Positions 38,885-48,097 of a stretch of DNA of 64,000 nucleotides are shown in pieces. The translations under genes were made by a program, and so were the position numbers. Origin of the DNA: Pseudomonadales bacterium (GTDB lineage: Bacteria; Pseudomonadota; Gammaproteobacteria; Pseudomonadales; Azotimanducaceae). The first letter of the stretch is position 1, and each line of letters opens with the position of its first letter. The DNA lies in assembly GCA_019090615.1 (NCBI GenBank), contig JAHRVQ010000086.1, positions 52,891 to 116,890 on the forward strand, given 5' to 3'. The notes under the pieces are model-generated. The model made no database searches and was not told where the DNA came from. It saw only the letters and a list, made by a program, of their open reading frames with translations.

Positions 38885-40174
38885 TTAGGCATCCTGGCCG
38901 ATTTCGGCCTCAAATAATGCGGCGAACTGTTGTTCGCGAATACTGGTAGCTGCATCCTCTACCTGCTTAATTTGTTGCGCACTAAAACCAAGTTGTTGCA
39001 TCACAGCGCTGGTATCTGCGCCAAGTTCTGGGCAAGAACCTTTGACACTGCCCGGCGTCTCGCTTAGGTGCACTAAATTTCCCACCACATGAGAGTCACC
39101 GATAGCTGGCATATTCATCGGCACAATGTATTCATTTTCAACATTCTGCACATCTTTAACCACATCTTCATGGCTACGCACCCGCTCCATAATTAAACCA
39201 GGTTGACTGTACATAAAGTCATTCCATTGCTGGGTAGATTTGCTGCCAAAACCACGCTGCATAATCGATCGAACCCATTCAGGCTCTGCCCCCTGGCCTG
39301 AAGAACCCAAACGTTTACCTGGCGTATTCCAGTCACTATGACCAATAAGTTCGAACATTTCTGCAAAAATACACAGCGCATCCCAGCTTTCTTCATCCAT
39401 CGCGTGGGCGAAGGTAAAACAGCCGCCATCGTTAGTATCATAAACCCCATAAGGACCTTTGATATTATCTATATGTGAACCGCTGGGTTTTACTGCCACA
39501 CCAGTAATCATATAATGCTGCAACTCCCACATTTGCAACCACAACTGGGCCCCCAATGATGAGGTCTCAACCTTTTGTCCGATCCCATGTCGCTCGCGCG
39601 CCAATAGGCCTGTCATGGTACCGAGCGCCAATTGCATAGCACCCGCCATATCTGCAATTGCTGCGCCTGGCGGCATAGGGGTCTGCCCTGCAACACCTGA
39701 TACGCTGGCTAAGCCACCGCGCGCCTGGGCCACTCCATCTAACATTGCTTTATCCTTATCCGGCCCTTTATGGCCGAAACCATTAACCTGGGCATACACG
39801 ATATGTGGATACTGCGCAGCAATACTTGGGTAATCAAGTTGCATGCTAGCCAGAAAACGTGATCGATAATTGCTAAGAAAAACATCGCTTTTTTCCAGCA
39901 GGCGGCTAATAACTTCTCTGCCAGCCGGAGAATGAATATCGATACAAATGGATTTTTTACCTCGGTTAACCGCCACAAAACCTGGCACCTGGGATTCTGG
40001 CGGAGTGCCGTTATTAATACCTCGATGATAACGCGCTGAGTCACCTAATGGTGGCTCAACCTTAATAACATCAGCCCCCATATCGCGCAGATAAAGTCCC
40101 GCACCCAGCCCCTGCAGGGCGGTGGTCATTTCCAATACTGTAAAACCGCTTAATGGTTCTGCCGACTGTTTCAT
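38885..40174 (-). CDS. CaiB/BaiF-family CoA transferase
   Basis: Family III CoA-transferase of 429 residues. Signatures are VLEMTTALQGLGAGLYLRDMGADVIKVEPPLGDSAR, FVAVNRGKKSICIDI and LLEKSDVFLSNYR. The catalytic Asp is in AAIADMAGAMQLALGTMTGLLARERHG. It moves CoA between organic acids; acceptor unknown. AGAGG precedes the ATG. It is divergent from the pseudouridine synthase gene and upstream of an aldehyde dehydrogenase gene. Confidence 0.93.
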   Translation of the reverse strand: MKQSAEPLSGFTVLEMTTALQGLGAGLYLRDMGADVIKVEPPLGDSARYHRGINNGTPPESQVPGFVAVNRGKKSICIDIHSPAGREVISRLLEKSDVFLSNYRSRFLASMQLDYPSIAAQYPHIVYAQVNGFGHKGPDKDKAMLDGVAQARGGLASVSGVAGQTPMPPGAAIADMAGAMQLALGTMTGLLARERHGIGQKVETSSLGAQLWLQMWELQHYMITGVAVKPSGSHIDNIKGPYGVYDTNDGGCFTFAHAMDEESWDALCIFAEMFELIGHSDWNTPGKRLGSSGQGAEPEWVRSIMQRGFGSKSTQQWNDFMYSQPGLIMERVRSHEDVVKDVQNVENEYIVPMNMPAIGDSHVVGNLVHLSETPGSVKGSCPELGADTSAVMQQLGFSAQQIKQVEDAATSIREQQFAALFEAEIGQDA

Positions 40175-40458
40175 AATGCCACCTCTTATTACGCCACCAA
40201 GGGCTTTGCTGGTTTTTGAGTATCGCTCACTGTTAAACTATGATTTATCGTATCTTGTATCTAACCTTATTTAATATTGCCAGTGCTTTTATTTATTTGC
40301 TGCGCCAGTACTCGCTGTACCAGCGCCTTTATTGCTCAGCTATTGCGCATGTCTTTTAGAGCGCTAAGCAACAGGTTGGTTCCAAGCTTTTAGCCACTGC
40401 ACACCTTTTGCATTAGTTTTGCAATCTTTTTTTGACTTTTTTAACGTATCGCAACCTC

Positions 40459-41301
40459 ATGTCTTCAGCCACTGCTGCCAAAATCATTCAAGTCAGTATC
40501 GATATCGATGTTGAAAGCCGACGACCAGTAGATCTATTGGCTACTGCCAGCGGGCTTTCTAAATCCACAATAAAACGCGCCATGACCCTGGGTGCGGTAT
40601 GGATTTCAGAGGGCAAGAAAAATCGACGCTTGCGGCGCGCCAAAGGGTTACTCACAGCTGGCAGCAAACTTAGCCTTAACTATGATCCCGGCATCCTTGA
40701 CACTACCCCACCCGAGCCCGGTTTGATTCAACACGAAGGTAGCTATTCAGTTTGGTATAAACCCGCCGGAATGATGTCTTCAGGTACCCGATTTGGTGAT
40801 CACCATGCTATAAATCGCTGGGTTGAGATTAATTTCAAACCTCAGGCACCAGCATTTAACGTGCATAGACTAGATCGATTTGCTACCGGCCTTATGTTAC
40901 TTGCACATAGCAAACAGACAGCCGCACATCTATCCCAGCAATTTCGCAATAGATCCGTCAAAAAGGTCTATCGAGCGATTGTTGAAGGTCAGCTTGATCA
41001 TCAGCGACAAATAGAAATACCGCTGGATGACAAACCTGCTATTTCAATCGTGCAGCCACTTAAAACAGATCCGTGCTGCGATCGAACATTGGTTGAAATC
41101 ACAATCCTTACCGGTCGCAAACATCAAATCCGGCGTCATTTAGCAGCCATTAATCTACCGCTGGTGGGAGATCGGCAATACGGCCTGCAGCAGTCCGACG
41201 GTGATCTACAACTCACCGCCGCAGAACTGGCAATCCAGCATCCAATAACCGGCTATCGACATAGCTACCAGCTAGATGCTGCATTGTTACCTAAGCTCTA
41301 G
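40459..41301 (+). CDS. RluA-family RNA pseudouridine synthase
   Basis: Pseudouridine synthase of the RluA group. An S4-like N-terminal part (LLATASGLSKSTIKRAMTLGAVWI) precedes the catalytic domain with Asp in HRLDRFATGLMLLA. The later motif VEITILTGRKHQIRRHLAAINLPLVGDRQYG is typical. The ATG at 40459 is preferred to a TTG at 40432. The target uridine (23S rRNA, 16S rRNA or tRNA) cannot be told. It is convergent with oadB, 82 bp between stops. Confidence 0.9.
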   Translation: MSSATAAKIIQVSIDIDVESRRPVDLLATASGLSKSTIKRAMTLGAVWISEGKKNRRLRRAKGLLTAGSKLSLNYDPGILDTTPPEPGLIQHEGSYSVWYKPAGMMSSGTRFGDHHAINRWVEINFKPQAPAFNVHRLDRFATGLMLLAHSKQTAAHLSQQFRNRSVKKVYRAIVEGQLDHQRQIEIPLDDKPAISIVQPLKTDPCCDRTLVEITILTGRKHQIRRHLAAINLPLVGDRQYGLQQSDGDLQLTAAELAIQHPITGYRHSYQLDAALLPKL

Positions 41302-41383
41302 TCCGCTGCCTGTAGATCTAGCTTTACTTGCCGAAACCCCTGCTGAAGTAAATATAGATTTCGCCAGGCAACTGGCCAGACTG

Positions 41384-42514
41384 CTAACCAGCGAACATAA
41401 TCAAAATACCCGCAGCTACCGCAGAGCCAATTACCCCTGCCACATTGGGGCCCATAGCATGCATTAGCAAAAAATTATGCGGATTCGACTCCAGCCCAAC
41501 CCGGTTAGCCACCCGCGCTGCCATAGGTACCGCCGACACCCCGGCGGCACCGATCAATGGATTAATTTGCTGTTTCGAAACCAGGTTCATAAATTTAGCC
41601 ATTAATACTCCTGTTGCTGTACCGATACAGAAAGCCAGCATGCCCAATACCAAAATCCCCAGAGTCTCCGGCACCAGGAATTGATCTGCACGCAGTTTGG
41701 AGCCTACTGAAAGACCAAGAAATATCGTCGTAATGTTAATCAGGGCGTTCTGGGTTGTCTCTGACAATCGATCTACCACGCCAGATTCACGCATCAAATT
41801 ACCAAAACAAAACATACCCAGCAAAGGCGCAGCACTCGGCACAGTTAACGCTACCAGTGACAACAGCACTATTGGAAAGAATATTTTTTCCCGCTGCGAG
41901 ACCTCGCGCAATTGAACCATTTCAATCTGGCGTTCTTTTTCAGTGGTTAATAGACGCATTATGGGCGGCTGAATCAATGGCACCAGCGCCATATAGGAAT
42001 AGGCAGCAACAGCAATTGCACCCAATAAATGTGGTGCTAATTGACCTGCAACATAAATCGCTGTCGGACCGTCGGCACCACCAATGATACCTATCGCTGC
42101 CGCTTCGGATAAGGTGAACTCCAATACACCGGTTCGGGTCAATGCTACCGCCCCCAATAATGTCGCAAATATACCGAACTGCGCCGCCGCCCCGAGGAAC
42201 AACGTTTTAGGGTTAGCCAGCAAGGGGCCAAAATCGGTCAACGCCCCTACCCCCATAAATATAACTAATGGAAATATTCCAGTTTCAATACCCATGGCAT
42301 AAAACTGGTGCAGCACACCTTGGCCCACCGCTATATCAACACCCGGGATATTACTTAAAATACCGCCGAACCCAATCGGAATGAGCAGTAACGGCTCAAA
42401 CTTTTTAGCAATTGCCAGATACAATAGCAGCATGCCAATACACAGCATGAAAAATTGACCCAGGCTTAATTGATAGACACCTGTTGAATGCCACAGAGTT
42501 GTAAGTTGCCCCAT
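41384..42514 (-). CDS. oadB: oxaloacetate decarboxylase Na+ pump, beta subunit
   Basis: Integral membrane subunit (376 aa) that couples decarboxylation of carboxybiotin to Na+ export. It has many hydrophobic helices and the diagnostic [17 protein letters not shown] motif, whose Asp is the Na+-binding residue in the characterised family members. The C-terminus [45 protein letters not shown] is also family-typical. It starts 8 bp after oadA. The family is shared with methylmalonyl-CoA and glutaconyl-CoA decarboxylases, but the oadGAB order supports oxaloacetate. Confidence 0.95.
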   Translation of the reverse strand: MGQLTTLWHSTGVYQLSLGQFFMLCIGMLLLYLAIAKKFEPLLLIPIGFGGILSNIPGVDIAVGQGVLHQFYAMGIETGIFPLVIFMGVGALTDFGPLLANPKTLFLGAAAQFGIFATLLGAVALTRTGVLEFTLSEAAAIGIIGGADGPTAIYVAGQLAPHLLGAIAVAAYSYMALVPLIQPPIMRLLTTEKERQIEMVQLREVSQREKIFFPIVLLSLVALTVPSAAPLLGMFCFGNLMRESGVVDRLSETTQNALINITTIFLGLSVGSKLRADQFLVPETLGILVLGMLAFCIGTATGVLMAKFMNLVSKQQINPLIGAAGVSAVPMAARVANRVGLESNPHNFLLMHAMGPNVAGVIGSAVAAGILIMFAG

Positions 42515-42522
42515 CGTTTATA

Positions 42523-44436
42523 TCAGCCTAAGGTAATCAAAGTATCGCTAACAGCAACGCTGTCGCCTTCACGGACCAGAATTTGGCTAACCTGACCAGC
42601 ACTACTAGCGCGTATTTCTGTTTCCATTTTCATTGCTTCCAAAATCAGTACTACATCACCACTTTGCACCATATCACCCAGCTTAACCTTAAGCTGGAAT
42701 ACATTGCCGGCCAAAGGTGCGGTAATACCCACCGCTGCTGCGCTCGTAACTGGTACTGGCGCTGCTGGCTCTGCTGACGATGAAGTACTTACTGGTGGCA
42801 GCGCCTGGGTAGATTGAATATCGCCACCAGGGCTAACCTTAACCACATATTGCTGGCCCTGCACCTCAACGGTGTATATCTCAGCATCACCTGCCGAGGT
42901 TAAACCGGGTTTATTTGCCCCCGACGTACTCGCTACTGAAGTATTGCTCTCAGTAGCCGCTGCAGTTTCGGCCCAGGGCACCGGCTCAAAGGCATCCAGG
43001 TTATTTCTATTGGTGAGAAATTTTAACCCAGGTTTTGGAAACAACGCATAAGTCAGTACGTCATCCTCAATAGACTCACCGAATTGCAGTTTATGTTCCT
43101 GCTCCAGGCCCAGTAGCTCAGTCTTCAAACGTTCATATTCAGGTTCAATATCATCAGCTGGTCGATGAGAAATAACTTCAGCACCATCCAATACCCGGCT
43201 TTGCAACGCCTGATCGCAAGGTGCAGGTGTGGCGCCATATTCTCCTTTTAATACACCCTGGGTTTCTTTGGTAATATTTTTATAGCGCTCACCAGTCAGT
43301 ACATTTAATACCGCCTGAGTGCCAACAATCTGTGAGGTTGGTGTCACCAGCGGAATAAAACCCAACTCCTCCCGTACCCTGGGTATTTCTAGCAACACCT
43401 CATCCAGTCGCTCAACAGCATTTTGCTCTTTCAGTTGACCTTCAAGATTAGTTAGCATGCCACCAGGTACTTGTGCTACAAGTATTCTTGAATCAACCCC
43501 ACGCAAACTACCTTCGAATTTCGCGTACTTCTTACGTACCTCGCGAAAATAGGCCGCTATTTCTTCGAGTAGATTCAAATTAAGACCGGTGTCTCGATCA
43601 GTGCCCTTTAATATGGCAACCAATGATTCCGTTGCAGAATGGCCATAAGTCATGCTCATAGACGAAATTGCCGTATCTACATTATCAATGCCCGCTTCAA
43701 TGGATTTCAAATAGGTTGCCGTCGACATACCTGTGGTTGCATGACACTGCATATGGACCGGTATATCTACCGTCTTTTTTAAGCCACTAACCAACTCAAA
43801 AGCAGCATAAGGGGTTAATAACCCCGCCATATCCTTGATGGCGATAGAATCAGCACCCATCGACTCTAATTGCTTACCCAGATTTAACCAGCCCTCAAGG
43901 TTGTGAACCGGGCTAACTGTATAAGATAAGGTACCCTGGGCATGTTTTTCCTGCTTATTAACCGCCTTAACTGCGGCTTCCAGGTTGCGAGGATCATTCA
44001 TTGCATCAAAGATTCGAAATACATCGATGCCATTAACCGCTGCTCGCTCGACAAACTTTTCCACCAGGTCATCGGCATAATGCCGATAACCAAGAATATT
44101 CTGACCTCGAAACAACATCTGTTGTGGGGTATTAGGCATCGCGGCTTTTAGTGCCCGCAGACGTTCCCAGGGGTCCTCACCCAAAAACCGAATACAGGCG
44201 TCAAAGGTTGCACCACCCCAACTTTCAAGCGACCAAAACCCTACTTGATCAAGCTTTTCTGCAATTGGCAACATATCTTCAAGGCGCAACCGGGTGGCAA
44301 ACAGGGACTGATGAGCATCCCTCAATACCACATCGGTAATGCCGAGTGGCGCACCTTTTGGTCCATCTGGTCCATTTGGTCCGTGATTTCGTTTATTAAC
44401 ATCAACTTGTTTATTAGCTTTATTTTTCTTGCTCAT
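42523..44436 (-). CDS. oadA: oxaloacetate decarboxylase, alpha subunit (biotinylated)
   Basis: Carboxyltransferase plus biotin carrier, 637 residues. The N-terminal HMGL-like barrel has [25 protein letters not shown]. The metal-site and catalytic-lysine regions read AIKDMAGLL and [13 protein letters not shown] Pro/Ala/Ser linker leads to the biotinyl domain with [10 protein letters not shown] (biotin-accepting Lys603). The N-terminus carries an unusual 30-residue leader with [10 protein letters not shown], coded by a 9-bp repeat. An 18-bp perfect palindrome lies 27-44 bp upstream of the start. oadG is 174 bp upstream and oadB 8 bp downstream on the same strand. Confidence 0.96.
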   Translation of the reverse strand: MSKKNKANKQVDVNKRNHGPNGPDGPKGAPLGITDVVLRDAHQSLFATRLRLEDMLPIAEKLDQVGFWSLESWGGATFDACIRFLGEDPWERLRALKAAMPNTPQQMLFRGQNILGYRHYADDLVEKFVERAAVNGIDVFRIFDAMNDPRNLEAAVKAVNKQEKHAQGTLSYTVSPVHNLEGWLNLGKQLESMGADSIAIKDMAGLLTPYAAFELVSGLKKTVDIPVHMQCHATTGMSTATYLKSIEAGIDNVDTAISSMSMTYGHSATESLVAILKGTDRDTGLNLNLLEEIAAYFREVRKKYAKFEGSLRGVDSRILVAQVPGGMLTNLEGQLKEQNAVERLDEVLLEIPRVREELGFIPLVTPTSQIVGTQAVLNVLTGERYKNITKETQGVLKGEYGATPAPCDQALQSRVLDGAEVISHRPADDIEPEYERLKTELLGLEQEHKLQFGESIEDDVLTYALFPKPGLKFLTNRNNLDAFEPVPWAETAAATESNTSVASTSGANKPGLTSAGDAEIYTVEVQGQQYVVKVSPGGDIQSTQALPPVSTSSSAEPAAPVPVTSAAAVGITAPLAGNVFQLKVKLGDMVQSGDVVLILEAMKMETEIRASSAGQVSQILVREGDSVAVSDTLITLG

Positions 44437-44462
44437 CTGGTCTAGAGCCCTTAATTAGTTAT

Positions 44463-44480
44463 TCACTTTGATCAAAGTGA
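44463..44480. promoter_or_regulatory. 18-bp perfect palindrome upstream of oadA
   Basis: TCACTTTGATCAAAGTGA reads the same on both strands with no spacer. It lies in the 174-bp gap between oadG and oadA, 27-44 bp before the oadA start. With no T-run and no loop, it fits a dimeric regulator site better than a terminator. The core TTTGATCAAA only partly resembles an FNR box. Confidence 0.55.
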
Positions 44481-44610
44481 TTCTCTGTCAAATTCATTGG
44501 GTGACATGAATTCGGCACTATGAGTTCAATGCATCAGATTTGTTTGTGACAATCTGTCCGTTAGATAAAAGCTGTTTTAATCAACGTCCCTTCAATATTT
44601 ATTGCTTATC

Positions 44611-44907
44611 TTATTGTTTACTTCTGCCCATGCGATAGCGTTTAACCGCAGCTGAAATTGCTGCCACAACCTGGGGGGACACGCCATCGGCACCAGATGC
44701 TGCTTCAGGCATAGCGCCTGATGGCGATGCTCCAGAAGACAATGTTCCAGAAGACAATGTTCCAGAAGATAATGTATCAGAGGTATTTGTTAAACCTAAC
44801 AAATACGACATGAGCATGGTACAACCCACTAACACCGTGAGAAACAAAAATACAGAACCCATCCCATAGAGTACAAGGTTCAGGGCCTGAGATATAAGAT
44901 CTGGCAT
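44611..44907 (-). CDS. oadG: oxaloacetate decarboxylase, gamma subunit
   Basis: Small (98 aa) single-pass membrane subunit. The N-terminal transmembrane helix is LVLYGMGSVFLFLTVLVGCTMLMSYLLG. The C-terminal region GVSPQVVAAISAAVKRYRMGR matches OadG. It anchors the alpha and beta subunits. The linker between helix and tail contains three tandem LSSGT-type pentapeptides from a 15-bp DNA repeat. The gene is the first of oadGAB; no clear ribosome site is seen before its ATG. Confidence 0.9.
   Translation of the reverse strand: MPDLISQALNLVLYGMGSVFLFLTVLVGCTMLMSYLLGLTNTSDTLSSGTLSSGTLSSGASPSGAMPEAASGADGVSPQVVAAISAAVKRYRMGRSKQ
44729..44773. repeat. 15-bp in-frame tandem repeat in the OadG linker
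   Basis: GTTCCAGAAGACAAT repeats at 44729-44743 (one change), 44744-44758 and 44759-44773 (one change). On the minus strand it encodes the pentapeptide TLSSG in tandem. Confidence 0.92.
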
Positions 44908-45108
44908 TTAAAGATAGTCTTTATCGGTAACGAGGGCGAATAATACATGAAGCCGGTGAGGCTCGCATCTCCAACCAGCGCTTTCCTGCGATCTTGAAGC
45001 AATTTTTAGCCGCTAAAGCGGTCCTACAATGCCACCAAAGATTTATCCCAAAGATCTATTAGACCTGTGCTGAGGCTACATTTATGGGCGGCGTATGCAG
45101 TTACAAAT

Positions 45109-45546
45109 TCAACCAAGCACTTTATAGCCCCTGCCTCTGAGACACTGGTGAACCACCCGGGTTTTGCGCTGTTCTGCGCCTGCTGCGCCCCTGGCTGAAC
45201 CAGACACGGCACCAACACCCGCTATTTTACCCGCAGTTCTATGGTCGCCTATAACAGCACCCAGGACCCCGCCTACTGCGGCCTGGATTGCACCTTTTCT
45301 GGCCGCAGCAGCAGGGGTACTAATTTGTTTGGCATATTCTCGACATTCGGCTAAATCCTGTTGGTACTGAGCCTCATTACCACCCTTTTTATCAACAATC
45401 GGCGCCTCGCTGACACACGACATCAGCAACATCAGCAACATCAAGACCACACCCATACCAAACGTTGTTGTCCCTGCAGCAGATTTAACGTCCGAACCAG
45501 AGACCAATGTAATACCTGTGGCCGAGCTTAAATTAGTTTCTTGCAT
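45109..45546 (-). CDS. glycine-zipper lipoprotein
   Basis: Small envelope lipoprotein (145 aa from the first ATG, which has GAGGAG 10 bp upstream). A hydrophobic run ends in the lipobox LLMSC; the ATG at 45456 would give a more usual signal length. After the Cys come a Glu/Gln-rich segment (AQYQQDLAECREYAKQ) and a glycine-zipper pair of helices (GAIQAAVGGVLGAVIGDHRTAGKIAGVGAVSGSARGAAG). The end is VVHQCLRGRGYKVLG, typical of 17-kDa-antigen/YMGG-like lipoproteins. The hydrophobic core is partly a 9-bp repeat giving MLLMLLM. Function unknown. Confidence 0.78.
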   Translation of the reverse strand: MQETNLSSATGITLVSGSDVKSAAGTTTFGMGVVLMLLMLLMSCVSEAPIVDKKGGNEAQYQQDLAECREYAKQISTPAAAARKGAIQAAVGGVLGAVIGDHRTAGKIAGVGAVSGSARGAAGAEQRKTRVVHQCLRGRGYKVLG

Positions 45547-45764
45547 ACCGTATTTACTCCTCGACCTACGCCAGTTTATGAGCTAGTGCGGCTCAACGCA
45601 TGCATTAACCGCCACGCCAATTCTTAAATCGACGCTGACAATTGAGCCTGTCATAGCACATACATTAAACATATAACCTGAACCCCTGGTGAACAAGACC
45701 CAAAACAGACCCCACCTCAGCCCTGTTTCTAAAATTTTGTCGAGATCCAATCCTTTGTACATGA

Positions 45765-46658
45765 TTATCCGGTGACGGGTTTCAGCGCCGAGTCATGGTC
45801 ATCTTTTTCAGGCATAAAACGATTGAGTATAAATATCAATATTGGTGTCACTAACATCATGGTAAAACCGTAAATAGTTGGCACCACTGCCAACGCGGTA
45901 CTATTTAGAAGCAGTGGACTGGCGGCAATTGCGGTAGCCAGAATCGCATTCTGTATTCCAATTTCAATGGCCAGAGTTATGACGCCTCGGCGATCTAATT
46001 TGAGCAACAATCCGAGACAAAATCCCATCACCATGGTCAACAAGTTTAAGCCAATCGTGACCAGACCAACGAGCATAAACTTATCAAAAAACGCCTGTTT
46101 TTCGCGTAACATAATCATCACAACAGCCATCAGGACGAATCCTCCCGCTATATATTTCACCAGTTTCTGAGCCCTGTTAATCCGCTTCGGATATCGGTAC
46201 CTCAAGGCCATCCCGATAGACACCGGTATCACGGTGATCAACGCTATCTGCAGGATAGTTTGCAGCAAAGGTAGTTCGATTAACTGCCCAGTAGTAACAA
46301 AGTGCTCAAGAAACAGGGTCAAAAAAACAGGCAGGGTAAATACCGTCAGCATACTGGTAACCGCAGTCAAGGTGACCGATAGTGCAACATCACCCCGCGC
46401 CAGCAGACAGAATAAATTGGATACAGCGCCGCCAGGGGTCAAAGCGATTAACATCACGCCAATCGATATCATAGGATCAAGCTGTAGCACCGTCACCAGC
46501 ACAAATGCTAGCAACGGCAATAAGATCATTTGCCCCAGCAATCCACCCAATACTGCCCTGGGAAAACGCACCACCCGAACAAAATCATCTGGCGTCAAAC
46601 CCAGACCCATGCCGAGCATTATAAGTGCCAACGCTGCTGGTATTGCCAACTGTGCCAT
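45765..46658 (-). CDS. bile acid:sodium symporter (SBF/BASS) family transporter
   Basis: Inner-membrane transporter (297 aa, about nine hydrophobic helices). It carries the SBF Na+-site motif ExGxQN as LAIEIGIQNAILATAIA, and the other crossover region LTPGGAVSNLFCLLARGDVALSVTLTAV. Family members move bile acids, other organic anions, pyruvate or steroid sulfates with Na+. It starts 1 bp after the stop of the arylsulfotransferase-like gene, so the two are almost surely one operon and may handle the same organic anion. The specific substrate is not known. Confidence 0.92.
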   Translation of the reverse strand: MAQLAIPAALALIMLGMGLGLTPDDFVRVVRFPRAVLGGLLGQMILLPLLAFVLVTVLQLDPMISIGVMLIALTPGGAVSNLFCLLARGDVALSVTLTAVTSMLTVFTLPVFLTLFLEHFVTTGQLIELPLLQTILQIALITVIPVSIGMALRYRYPKRINRAQKLVKYIAGGFVLMAVVMIMLREKQAFFDKFMLVGLVTIGLNLLTMVMGFCLGLLLKLDRRGVITLAIEIGIQNAILATAIAASPLLLNSTALAVVPTIYGFTMMLVTPILIFILNRFMPEKDDHDSALKPVTG

Positions 46659-46659
46659 A

Positions 46660-47772
46660 TCAGGTATAGAGCCTATTTAAATTTTTATGTCGCGCTGGGT
46701 CTAGATCCTTATCCACCAGCGCCGCATGCTCTGCACCATAACGGTGGGTGCGAAAAACCATATTTATCCTGCCGCCCAGACGGGGATTGGTGACAAAAAA
46801 CGGATTAATGTATTCCCAGACAACTTTTTTGTCTGGCGTCACTTCAAATAGATGACCCTTGGCAGTTTCACAAATCAATGTATTGCCATTTGGCAGGCGG
46901 CGGGCACTGCCACCCATAATGGTATAAAAAGAAAACGGCGGGTTATCAGTATATTCCCATAATATTTCTCGTGTCCTGGCATCCACTTCGAGGGCCCGTG
47001 AAAAATCGATACCACGCCGATGAGCGCCATTATCAAAAATCGTAATTGTACCTCGCTCGGTATAATTAACATCGTGCTGATGGGCTGTGGTGCCATCAGC
47101 CCATTTCCATTTAATAGCCCCTGAAGTTGCACTAATTACCGCAATCATATTGATGCGGCGAAAACTCATCAGCCAGTCGCCCTCAGGCGTTAGTGAAATA
47201 GAATTAGCATGACTCCATTCCATACGATGATCCAGCGGACAGATAATTTCCGTTGCCGGATCAAAAAACTGCCATGATTTCCATTGTTTAACTATTTTGC
47301 CTGCCGTTGTTACCTCAATAACCACATCACCTAACATTTTTTTTGGATCGTCACCCTTATTACGATAACCACCTTTTATTTTCCGCACCATACTCTGTGG
47401 TATAGGCCGCCATTTAATTAACAAGGTATTACCATTAGGCAAACGCTGATAATCATGGTGTAACCAGGGGTCTTCATACTGCCAGACCAGGTTACTATCC
47501 CAGTCCAGCTCATAACAGGATGCGGCCTGACCGTTCAGACCACGTTGACCCTCAACCTGCCTGGATGGGTTTGCCAACGCAATTAAATTACCATTAGGCA
47601 GAAGTTCAGGGTTTGTTATACCTTTTTCAGATCGCCATCGATGGACAAAACGCCCCTCCATATCAATCAAAAAAGCTTCTTTCGAATTGGCAGAAAATAG
47701 TGTGTAGCCGCGATAGCTAAGCTGCGGATTATGATGAATCAAGCCATTGGGGTGATGTTCTGATCTAGCCAT
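46660..47772 (-). CDS. arylsulfotransferase (ASST) family protein
   Basis: Beta-propeller protein of 370 residues matching the ASST/Arylsulfotran_2 group. Repeated blades contain PELLPNGNLIALAN, YQRLPNGNTLLIKWRP, HANSISLTPEGDWLMSFRRINMIAVI, HQHDVNYTERGTITIFDNG and ARRLPNGNTLICETAKGHLFEV. Characterised ASSTs transfer sulfate between phenols in the periplasm, but this protein has no signal peptide, so location and activity are uncertain. It sits directly upstream of an SBF-family Na+ symporter gene (1 bp gap). I cannot confirm the catalytic histidine without alignment. Confidence 0.85.
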   Translation of the reverse strand: MARSEHHPNGLIHHNPQLSYRGYTLFSANSKEAFLIDMEGRFVHRWRSEKGITNPELLPNGNLIALANPSRQVEGQRGLNGQAASCYELDWDSNLVWQYEDPWLHHDYQRLPNGNTLLIKWRPIPQSMVRKIKGGYRNKGDDPKKMLGDVVIEVTTAGKIVKQWKSWQFFDPATEIICPLDHRMEWSHANSISLTPEGDWLMSFRRINMIAVISATSGAIKWKWADGTTAHQHDVNYTERGTITIFDNGAHRRGIDFSRALEVDARTREILWEYTDNPPFSFYTIMGGSARRLPNGNTLICETAKGHLFEVTPDKKVVWEYINPFFVTNPRLGGRINMVFRTHRYGAEHAALVDKDLDPARHKNLNRLYT

Positions 47773-48097
47773 ATTACATCTCTATTCAAATTTCGACAAA
47801 AAATGTATGAATTAATCAATGTATGAAATAATCAAAGTATGAAATAACTCACCAGGACACTAACAAATCCAGCTTAAATAAACAGCCCACCTGTGTCATT
47901 TCTATCACCCTGAAAACCGCCTTTAGAACCTGACAGCTGGCGATACCAAGTATTAAAAATGTTTTTCAACCTTTCGACAATAGCAAAGACATATTGTATG
48001 GTTGAACCCATTCTTTACTGCAGAAAATACAAAACCTGCTGCCCAGCCAGAGCCCAATAAACCGGCAGGAAACAAAACTAACTGATAGGAGCCCTAT
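47773..48097. promoter_or_regulatory. divergent promoter region with a 16-bp tandem repeat
   Basis: A 325-bp gap between the divergent arylsulfotransferase-like and alcohol dehydrogenase genes. It holds three 16-bp direct repeats at 47802-47849 (AATGTATGAAATAATC consensus) close to the sulfotransferase start, where they would lie in its promoter or leader. The rest shows no gene or hairpin I can support. Confidence 0.5.
47802..47849. repeat. 16-bp tandem repeat, three copies
   Basis: Units at 47802-47817, 47818-47833 and 47834-47849 follow AATGTATGAAATAATC with one to two changes in the outer copies. The array starts 30 bp upstream of the ATG of the arylsulfotransferase-like gene. Confidence 0.88.
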
